The position numbers were made by a program, and so were the translations under genes. From contig QVRM01002041.1 of assembly GCA_003439945.1 (NCBI GenBank), positions 118,501 to 182,500 of the forward strand: DNA of 64,000 nt. Direction: 5' to 3'. This stretch comes from Dermanyssus gallinae. Lineage: Eukaryota; Arthropoda; Arachnida; Mesostigmata; Dermanyssidae. Positions 56,081 through 64,000 of the stretch are shown here, piece after piece (the first letter of the stretch is position 1; each line of letters starts with the position of its first letter). The notes beneath the pieces are model-generated. The model was given only the letters and a program-made list of their open reading frames with translations, was not told the origin of the DNA and did no database searches.

Positions 56081-57580
56081 GGCGGCGATACGGGTCAGTT
56101 AGTGATCCCAGTCATTTCGTTGTCCATGACCTTTTACCAGTCTAAAATATCTTTATTCTCAGACCTCCTTGCCACGCTTGCGTACAAAACCTCTTGTGAT
56201 TACTAACGGCAAATATCGTATTTCCCTTGATGCCTAGACGGGAAAGGCGGCCACGTAGAGCATGAGTATTTGTAGTTCCGCGGAACAGAAAGAGCACTCA
56301 TCTCCCATTCTTCTTGTGTTGGCTGTCGTATATTCAGAGCGCGCAACCCGGTAAGATATATCGCCTTTGTGAGTGTTTTTGTGCGGGAATTAAAAAAGAT
56401 CTTGGTTTCGGCTCTGGCATAACAGACCGTACTGGCAGGCATTGCGAAGCGAATAACTGTGGGGACGTTAGTTGATTGATGAATTGTAGACGCCATCATA
56501 CAAGGGGTCGGCAATACTGTTGTGTTGAGTGTAAACGAATATAATTATTTGAGAATTCCAAATGCAGTAACCATTAACTTCCCAGCTAAAAAAACCGTCT
56601 TAAGCGCACGTCCACGGTTGCGAATTGACGTCGATCGTTTTGTTTTTCACGTGTGCTCTTTAAATCGCGTTTTAAAAAAGATTAGTAATCAGCAACAGCG
56701 GCACCCATCACAGACCTTTTTCATGTTTATTTAGTCGTGCAAAAAATTTAGCACTCTATCGGCCGTGATACACAATCTTAATCAGATATACAATCTTAGC
56801 TAAGTTACCTTCATTGGGGGATGTTTCATGACGATACTATTAATGTTTGTTATAATTCAAGCACTTTTCTTTTTTATTTCAACTAATGGCGTTTTCTATT
56901 TTAGTCATCATTTTACAAAGAGTTCATCATAGTTTCAAATAGGCATGCTTGTGTGAGATGTGTACATAGTGCTTCAGGTGACTCACGTTCGAATCGGGCT
57001 TTTAAAGGACCGTCCCCACACGCACATGTTGACTTTTTAGGCACAATACTTGGAAATCGAATTGTTTAGTACCAGACGTGGTACATCATGAAATCGTGAA
57101 GCTACGAAGAGCTACAAGCGCCTGGTACCTTATCGCAGTCTTTTCAATGCTGCGTCGTCTGAAACTCGCGTAATCAATATTCGCCATCCGATGAAGTCAC
57201 CCAGGAAGCATGATTAGCAGTTAAGCCAATTGAGATCACTGGCGGTGGTCATGACGGATTAACGATGTTGTCTCCTTACGAAAGAGCTGACGTGCCATTG
57301 ACTTGACCCGATCGAAGCGTACAAGTCGATATATGCGTTGACTTAATATTGGCGTAATATATATAGATAATAGATATATAGATAAGAGTGCTACCGCATG
57401 CGGCAGATCTTCCTGCAAGAGAATCGTCGGCGACTGCTTCTTCCCTTCCCAGCAGTGAATGCAACCTGTTTTGGTGTGGGTCAAAGTACCCCCGAAAGGG
57501 CAACTGAGTAATATGCTGCGATGTAACACTTGCGCACTTTCATACATATGCTTTTGCGCATTCGCTGCTACATTATATTT
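56080..57580. other. Intergenic sequence without recognised gene
   Basis: Frames up to about 100 codons on minus (56203-56514, 57236-57547) match nothing I know. AT-rich from 56.7 to 57.0 kb. Confidence 0.35.
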
Positions 57581-57594
57581 GACCCCTTTCCTAG

Positions 57595-57780
57595 TCGAGC
57601 CCGGTGACGTGGTGCATTCGTCTGCGCCTCGCGACTGGAGGAGACACCAGATAGGTGCGCGGGTTCAAGCCCCACCGTTGCACATTTGAATTTATGGAGG
57701 TCCGTCTATGAAGCAATGCAAAAAGCGGTCCCGTGGACGACGAAATCTTGGCTGAGAGTCAGCCCAGAAAGTATTTTTAG
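57595..57780 (+). mobile_element. SINE family A, copy 4
   Basis: 186 bp with box B GGTTCAAGCCCC near 57662-57673 and 3' body ending GAGAGTCAGCCCAGAAAGTA. Possible imperfect target duplication CCTTTCCTAG (57585-57594) and CCTTTTGCCTAG (57781-57792). Confidence 0.82.
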
Positions 57781-57839
57781 CCTTTTGCCTAGGATTAAAA
57801 AACAAAATGTACATTTAGCCACTTTTTGTTTACCCCCCG

Positions 57840-58680
57840 CAATGTCCTAGCGGAGCGAAAGTCACTGAAATGTTGACATTAAATGCTAGCGCAGGCGGAA
57901 AAGGCTGTAGTCCAACTTTAGCCTCCTAATCCCGCCGGTGAAGCGGCAATGAGCAGCTTCCCTCGGCCTGTTATAGTACATCCATGCCCAATGTCCCATA
58001 AAAATCACAACTTCCAGGGAACGTCTGCTGGTTTAAGGCGACAACAAAACATTTACGCATCTCCGACTTGTGTGGAGGCAATTAGGCATTTAGCAACCGT
58101 TTGATATCTCTCAACTCAACGATGTACGTTTGAAGAGATCGTGAGCCTGTGAGTCTAAACATTTTGGATCTCAGTTTATTTTTAGCCATTTAAGATCGAG
58201 TGCTGCGGCTCGTCAGTAAATGCCCAAGTGACACAATTACAGTCCGAGCGTCTCGTTCACCGTTGGCATCGTAACGCTTTGCCAAATAACTTTGCCTGCA
58301 TTATACATCTAATCCTAATAATTATCAGGATTTTAGCAAAATAATTTAGCATGTTAATCCAGTCAGTTGATCTGCGCATCTATAGCAGTATCGCCGGCTT
58401 AGAAAGCTTTAGTTAGCTGTGCGAAGAGTGAGATGATCGTGCTCGCAGGCATGATAACCTATACAAATATCGTTCGAGATTTTACGACGCCATGCAGCTT
58501 TTTTTTAAACCATGACAAATTACGACAATGTTTCGAAAACATTCAGGAAAACGATCTAGATAAACAGAAATTACCCAAGACTTACCGCACCCAGAAAAAC
58601 AGAAATGATTTCCAATATTTTCTGGTCAGTATTTCCTCCCAGTGCCCATAGAATTGTACAGTGCGTTAATTTTACACGGT
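57840..58680. other. Intergenic sequence without recognised gene
   Basis: No element or exon recognised. Short frames only. Confidence 0.35.
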
Positions 58681-58684
58681 CTGA

Positions 58685-58769
58685 ATATATATATATATAT
58701 ATATATACGCAGAAAGGAATACTCATATCCGACCTGGAACTTGTGATTTATATGGGACATTGGACATGC

Positions 58770-58807
<38 letters not shown>

Positions 58808-58824
58808 ATTGAAATATATGTTTG

Positions 58825-58901
<77 letters not shown>

Positions 58902-58919
58902 ATTGAAATATATGTTTGA

Positions 58920-58950
<31 letters not shown>

Positions 58951-58975
58951 CTTTAATTGAAATATATGTTTGAAT
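58685..58975. repeat. TA tracts interleaved with a 25-bp unit
   Basis: Three copies of TTTAATTGAAATATATGTTT followed by GAAT are separated by TA tracts of different length (58785-58970). The spacing differs only in TA number, so slippage and unit duplication both acted here. Confidence 0.85.
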
Positions 58976-59432
58976 CAGTTTTCAAGGGAATGGCGTTTGC
59001 GCCTTAGTTCGATGTGGGTGCGTTTCTATCTGGCTGGCTGTGATAAACCCAATAATGATGATGGTTATTAAACAAATGTTCGCAAATGGCGTATCAAGGC
59101 AACCGGAAAAAAAGAAGCAATGATAGACGAGCTCTACTAGTCATCTCATCTCCGTTCAAAGCATGACTAATGGTATACTCATAACCGACAACCGTTACCT
59201 AGCGGTCCCTAGCACTGTGTGAGGAGAGGCGGGTTGTCACATCTCGAATGTCGTAGGTACTAGATGGTCACATCCATACGTACAATGCTATGTATACATG
59301 TATGCGTGGGTGTCTGTCTATGGATGGCTGTATGTGTAGACAGGTAGTATGGACGAACTCGACGAGATTCGTCGTCAAGTATGACTGTATATCTATCTAT
59401 CTATCTATCTATCAATCCATCTGTCTGCATTG

Positions 59433-60038
59433 CTAGCTTGTGTGAAAGTACACAAGCAATGTATTATTATAATTATTATTACCCAACTCCGCCGCTGCTG
59501 CTGCTGCAGCCGCCGCTACCACCAACAGCTGTGCTGCCTGTTCTTGCGTGCCGCCTGTTTCCTGCTGTGCGCTGCTGCTGTTGCTGGTCGCGGTTTGCTG
59601 CTGGTAGAGGTTGGACGTAGTGGATGCGATGAGATGAGACGAGAAGAGAAGAAATTGATGGCAATGATATGATGAGAGTCTATGGCAATGATATGAGGCG
59701 ACGAGCGAGACGGCGGTGATGTGGCCTGGCGCCCCCTCGAACCTGTTGCTTGCTGCTGGAGTGGCTGCGTCATTCAACAACGAGGAAGACGACAGGTCCC
59801 CGCTAGAGCACCGATCCACCGTGCAACGGAAGAACAGGAAGACGAGGAAAAAGAGAAAAAGGGGCAAAAGGGGAAGAAGAGGAATAAGAGGAAAAGAACA
59901 AGATATCGCTAACCGAAGCTGACGATGCTGGTTCTGTCCATCCGCCGCCGTAGCATGGTTTCCGTTGAGTTGAAAATCGCTCGAACGTAACGCCACGATG
60001 ACACCCACTCTCACCTTGAGCACCGCTTCCGCGTACAC
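59433..60038 (-). other. GC-richer low-complexity open frame
   Basis: 201 codons open on minus, starting at a GTG. It contains Leu/Phe-, Ser- and Ala-rich runs (nine Ala in a row near the end). GTGCTCAAG followed by GTGAGA near 60018 is a good donor-like site. It may be an exon or regulatory region of an unidentified gene, or simple sequence. The opposite strand has a Lys/Arg/Glu-rich shadow frame. Confidence 0.2.
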
Positions 60039-60056
60039 TCTAACACTCGTAGTTCT

Positions 60057-60058
<2 letters not shown>

Positions 60059-60106
<48 letters not shown>
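60059..60106. repeat. (TA)n microsatellite
   Basis: TA tract of about 47 bases. Confidence 0.9.
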
Positions 60107-60109
<3 letters not shown>

Positions 60110-61190
60110 GATTCTAATATCTTCATACATACGGCCTTACAAACGTCCTGACAAGGTAACCGTATTGCCCACGGCTATTTGTTAAGAGACGCTTACGGTT
60201 TCCTTTGATAGTCGGTGACATAATGCCACTCTATTGGATTTTCAGGGTGCCTATTTTTCTGTGCGAAAATAAAAGAAATAATTGAAATACCTTCAATTTG
60301 TCAAATTTGCAATTTGCACACTTACTTTAAATCATATACTAACTGGCAGCGCAAAAACAAGTTCAACCGTACATTTCAACCAAACCGCATTGCCACAATG
60401 CTTTGCGACAAAAGCTATTTACTACATGTACATTTTGCAATAATATATAATGCATTACTTGTTTATCTTTTAATTATAGTAAATATACTAAAGTATACGA
60501 TATGAGCCGCGGGTGTCGCGGGTCGATTTTGTCATTATTAGACGGTTGATATTCACAGCGACGTTGCGGTTAATCAGAGCCTACATGCATTTCCATCCGG
60601 TGAGTATGCTGCAAAGACAATAAGAGAAATCGTTTCGCCAAAACAAATTATTTCAAATCCACCGAATCCACAAAAACCCATACAGAGCCAATAAATATAA
60701 CCACGGTCGGAAAATTATGGTTCCTAAACTAAATCGTCAAAAGATGCAAAACTAAACTACAAGTCTCTTGAGAGCGGCCACCCGGAACCAGTGGCCGTCT
60801 ACACCGCTCAGCAATTAAAGGAGACATCGGCCCAAAGAGCCACCTGACATTGCCTGCTACAGACAACATAGGTATAAGATTTAGGTAACGCGGTGCTAAA
60901 AAGAAAAGAAAAAAATCATATGTATTGGATGTTCCAGTGCCGCGTGCACGGGCTTTCAGCCTTACGAACTGCACGACTATAATGTTGTAATACACATAAG
61001 ATACAGCAAATACAACGCACTTAAAAAAGACAGGTGCAGAGGGAGGCTATTTGGCAGCCATCACAAACGAGGGAGAGCGAAGGCTCCAGCTAGAAGGAAA
61101 TAGTACTGAGGTCGCCTCGGAACACGCAGAGCAAGATGACGTCCGTAGGCACTTGGCCGGATAATCGGATCGATTTCGGAGTGCGAATTC
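60107..61190. other. Intergenic sequence without recognised gene
   Basis: No element or exon recognised. Confidence 0.35.
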
Positions 61191-61450
61191 CCAATGTCCC
61201 AGCTCGACTGGACCACTTGTGCCGGAGACATTATTTCCAGGATAGCGGAGGAAAAAGCGGCCATTACCACCACATCCTTTGATGGCGCCCTATGCCAGCC
61301 CTGCCGGGGGAGAGGTCGACACCCGACTGCTCACTGGGCCCAGCATAATGATGGTTGTCTTGCGCGACGCCAGCTCTCTCAAAGGCGCCGAGGCGAGATC
61401 GGGACAGAGATCCGTTACGAGATTCTCAGATCGTCAACCCAACCGAACAA

Positions 61451-61620
61451 GATGGCTGTGGCAAAGCCTTTGCCTTGCATTCGGGAGGACTAGGTTCGAG
61501 ACCCAGACCAGCCACTCTTAAATTGGTTTGCATGGTTTACAATTTAGACAAGGTAAATGCCGGAGTGGATTAAAAAAATTGCCATGACATGTTAGCCATG
61601 ACATGAAACTGTATACGAAC
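61451..61620 (+). repeat. tRNA-derived SINE-like element (family D)
   Basis: TGGCTGTGGCAAAGCC (61453-61468, box A-like), TTGCCTTGCATTCGGGAGG and box B GGTTCGAGACCC at 61493-61504 resemble a tRNA. The body continues to about 61620 with a short tandem GCCATGACATG. Single copy here, so ends are uncertain. Confidence 0.5.
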
Positions 61621-61889
61621 ATTAGCATTACGCAACATCTAAAAAAAATTAAATATATACGCAGAGAGGCACCGCGATCTAACAAGAAGGGCAGCTGGCA
61701 ATGTCTGGTAGCCTGGCGTCCGAAGCACGAGACGCGGAAGCTCCTCATCTGAGGAAGACCGTCAAGTTAGCTGGCTTCGACAGTTGACCTGAGGAATGGA
61801 TGGAACGCCGTCCCCACCTGTCGTACGTGCTAGCAAATATGGTGTACTTCTATCACCAGAGAATGCAGGAACGAGCATAAAGCCGAAAT

Positions 61890-62020
61890 CCAGATATGCT
61901 ACCGGTGTGGCTGACGCTGGGCACGTCGCCCGAGACTGCGAGGCCAAAACCCCATGTGTTGGGAGTGCGGGCCATCGCGCCAAGTCCACGGCTCTTGTCC
62001 CAACCACCTCCGGATTCTGA
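61890..62020 (+). pseudogene. R1-like ORF1 zinc-knuckle remnant
   Basis: IQICYRCG, then after a one-base shift AGHVARDCEAKTPCVG and GHRAKS. These are two tandem CCHC knuckles as in R1/TRAS-type ORF1; the frameshift splits the first one and one Cys of the second is replaced. Confidence 0.65.
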
Positions 62021-62218
62021 CGGAAAATAGAAGCAAGGAATACGGCTAAGCTGTCAGCACACGCTAATAAAAAGGGACGCAAAACTGACTCGACCACTCA
62101 TTAAAGGGCGACCGAGCAGCCAGAAAAGAAGCGGATGGGCAAACCCTCAATGACAGATAAAAATTGAAGTCAATGTCATCCAAGTAAACTGCAATAGGAG
62201 CAGGCTCGCGCACGGCAT

Positions 62219-62385
62219 ACTTTTCGGGCTGACCCGCAGCCAAAATTTAACGTCTGCGGGACTGTTTTTCGCATTGCTTCATAGACGGACCCCCATAACT
62301 GCAAATGTGCAATGGTGGGATTCGAACTCGAGCACCTATGTGTTTCCTCCGGTCGTGAGGCGCAGGCGAATGCACCACGCCATCG
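62219..62385 (-). mobile_element. SINE family A, copy 5, in R1-like ORF2
   Basis: Complement of box B (GGGATTCGAACTC) near 62317, head near 62385, 3' body end (CTTTTCGGGCTGACCC) near 62220. Flanking direct repeat ACGGCAT at 62212-62218 and 62386-62392; weaker matching extends to 11 bp. Confidence 0.82.
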
Positions 62386-62632
62386 ACGGCATGCTAAATA
62401 AAATAGTAGCTAGCCTCAAAACAAACTTCGTTGCTGTCAGCAAAGCAAATAAAGGTAGAGTAGGTACACAGGATGCCTGATGGAGAATGGAGCTCTGGGA
62501 AGGCTCAGCAGAGTTAGATTTCCGCTTGCGGTACTAGCCAATGACGTGAATTTGAATGATACTAGCGCATATAGTACTGTTCTATTCCCAGAGAGTAAGC
62601 TAAATGTGGTGGGGGTACGTTTAGTGACTGTA

Positions 62633-62677
62633 TTCAATTCAATTCAGCATTTATTTCACCACAAAATTGGTAGACAA
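62633..62677. mobile_element. 45-bp insertion with 11-bp direct repeat
   Basis: TAGTGACTGTA is present at 62622-62632 and 62678-62688. The 45 bases between, beginning TTCAATTCAATTCAGCATTTA, are absent from the related 3' UTR at 52.6 kb. It looks like an extremely truncated retrotransposed tail with its target duplication. Confidence 0.5.
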
Positions 62678-63084
62678 TAGTGACTGTAGGAAGGAGGTCT
62701 TAGCGGGCTAGCATCCATGCGCTGGGGTGGAGCAACAATCATCAATATAAACTATAACCATTACGACACCTAACATCAATATAAACGTAGAATAAAAGGC
62801 GCTTTTATTATCACAACAAAGTGTTGTAAAATGTATTGCATGGGCGTGCTGTCAAATTGTTTTTATGTAGCGTTTAGTGCAACTGCCTGCAACATACAGG
62901 CTGTGTGGCAGCACACGGAATTGCTTTGATCTTTATCAGGTGTATGCGCATGGCTCTTGCTAAGCGTTTGAGAGTCTGCAGCGACTGGAAATTGCATGCG
63001 CCTAATTGGCCATTGGCCAGGCAAGGAATCCTTTAATACTTTGAATTGAACTGAATACGTTCCGCGCGGTCTATGGATTTCGGT

Positions 63085-63331
63085 CTAGACTATTAGCTGT
63101 TTCCTACGGGCTTGGAATCGCCATGAGGCATATCGTCAATGCACAGAGCGTTGGACATGTTGGGACATCTAAGGTTTGCTCAGCAGCATACTGCTGACTC
63201 TCAGTGGTGTGGTTTATCATCTACTATACTAAATGAGTATCGCTCATATAAATTTCGATCAACAACGGGAATCGAGCAGGTTAAATGACAACCATGACTG
63301 TAGCACTAGTTGCTTAGACCACGCCGCAACA
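63085..63331 (-). mobile_element. SINE family B, copy 4 (most complete)
   Basis: Box A complement 63312-63327 (GCTTAGACCACGCCGC), box B complement 63267-63277 (GGGAATCGAGC). The 3' end CTAGACTATT near 63085 and the block CCTACGGGCTTGGAATCGCC are shared with copy 1. About 245 bp. Confidence 0.78.
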
Positions 63332-63361
63332 TGGCCCTTGGCCCCTTAGACTACTGTATCT

Positions 63362-63547
63362 AAAAATATACTTTCTGGGTTGACTCTCAGCCAAAATGTA
63401 ACGTCCATAGGACTGCTTCTTGCCTTGCTTCATAGACGGACCCCATAAATACAAATGTGCAACGGTGGGGCTCGAACCCGCGCACCTATGTGTCTCCTCC
63501 GGTCGCGTGGCGCAAACGAATGCACCACGCCTCCGGGCTCGACAGAC
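63362..63547 (-). mobile_element. SINE family A, copy 6, with perfect TSD
   Basis: 186 bp. Box B complement GGGCTCGAACC at 63468-63478. A perfect 12-bp target duplication, ACTACTGTATCT, at 63350-63361 and 63548-63559. Confidence 0.92.
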
Positions 63548-63629
63548 ACTACTGTATCTGACATCAGGCAACAGACCTAAATTTGCGACAAGTTAATGAT
63601 CCGCGAGACAAATACTGCACATAAGCTAG

Positions 63630-63631
<2 letters not shown>

Positions 63632-63662
<31 letters not shown>
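63632..63662. repeat. (TA)n microsatellite
   Basis: TA tract of about 30 bases. Confidence 0.85.
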
Positions 63663-63664
<2 letters not shown>

Positions 63665-63846
63665 TTATTAGGCTAACACGAAAATGTTGAAATCTCCTTA
63701 GAGAGTCTAAAGGAGAAGAATACTCGATTAATTAAACTGATAAACGTGAAGGCAGCTTCAACATCGACGTGTTCGTGTTTGATCGTATTGTTTCTAAATT
63801 TTGGTGTAGCGATTGCTTCCCGCCGTGACGGAGAGGGAAGCCTTCG

Positions 63847-63876
63847 AAAAAGGTAAACCGCTTGGTTTACCTTTTT
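63847..63876. repeat. Perfect 13-bp hairpin followed by T-run
   Basis: AAAAAGGTAAACC, loop GCTT, then GGTTTACCTTTTT with further T residues. It resembles a hairpin with a polymerase III type T-run terminator, but no promoter boxes were recognised upstream. Confidence 0.5.
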
Positions 63877-64000
63877 TTTAGGGTCTTTGCTGTAAGGCCT
63901 ATGAAGCCATCATGGTTTGCTAATAAACTAACGGAATTATAGATAATCCTAGACAAGCTCAATGATGTTATGAATGATTATTGGTCTCTATTGGTCTTGC

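Larger units (their letters stand above)
61190..62745 (+). mobile_element. Decayed R1-like LINE (ORF1 end, ORF2 start, 3' UTR) with nested SINEs
   Basis: Possible ORF1 sequence from 61194, CCHC knuckles at 61.90-61.99 kb, then an ORF2-start-like segment VNVIQVNCNRSRLAHG (62170-62218) that resumes after SINE copy 5 as MLNKIVASLKTNFVAVS. The end (62570-62745) aligns with the 3' UTR of the R1-like copy at 52.57-52.69 kb: TAGTACTGTTCTAT, GTTTAGTG and GGTCTTAGCGG are shared. Endonuclease and RT between them are deleted. Confidence 0.6.

Overview
The window is eukaryotic nuclear DNA from an invertebrate animal, most likely an arthropod. It has intron-split genes with GT/AG junctions, a very high load of non-LTR retrotransposons, mariner remnants, tRNA-derived SINEs and many (TA)n tracts. 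A chelicerate or mite source is possible, but nothing read here settles the species. I saw no bacterial genes, CRISPR array, rRNA or intact tRNA gene.

Two host genes can be rebuilt exon by exon. On the minus strand, 16 coding exons between 26519 and 5705 join in phase into one 1420-codon frame encoding an ANKRD11/ANKRD12-type ankyrin repeat protein. It has N-terminal ankyrin repeats, a long Ser/Gly/Asn/Gln-rich middle with basic nuclear-localisation-like clusters, and the conserved C-terminal module. Its first coding exon is not located; a splice donor at 30435 may mark a 5' non-coding exon. On the plus strand, divergently placed, four exons between 33851 and 38463 encode a complete 231-residue TP53RK/Bud32 (PRPK) kinase, the catalytic subunit of the KEOPS tRNA t6A complex.

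The introns of the ankyrin gene hold a mariner remnant (7.2-8.0 kb), a LINE with an open ORF1 and broken ORF2 flanked by direct copies of its own 3' region (8.8-12.8 kb), a 141-bp near-perfect palindrome (17.0 kb), several SINEs and a second mariner remnant (28.2 kb). An RT fragment related to the 8.8-12.5 kb LINE lies downstream of the gene at 4.0-4.4 kb.

From 38.6 kb to the end the DNA is almost entirely mobile-element debris. It contains two copies of one CR1-like LINE (43.9-45.1 and 54.9-56.1 kb), a 1.09-kb fold-back element (46.4-47.5 kb) and an R1-like LINE (49.7-52.8 kb) whose long RT frame has lost its catalytic YADD segment. It also contains an older LINE (52.8-54.2 kb) cut by a SINE, and a nest of R1-like gag/endonuclease remnants and SINEs (61-63.6 kb).

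The most interesting sequence-level observations are a ~185-bp tRNA-derived SINE family with six copies, three with perfect 12-14 bp target-site duplications; a second SINE family with four copies; the fold-back element with a third internal copy of its terminus; the palindrome; the catalytically deleted R1-like RT; the LINE bounded by repeats of its 3' end; and a diverged ~70-bp tandem repeat at 29.1-29.5 kb. I did not find a new defence or enzymatic system.
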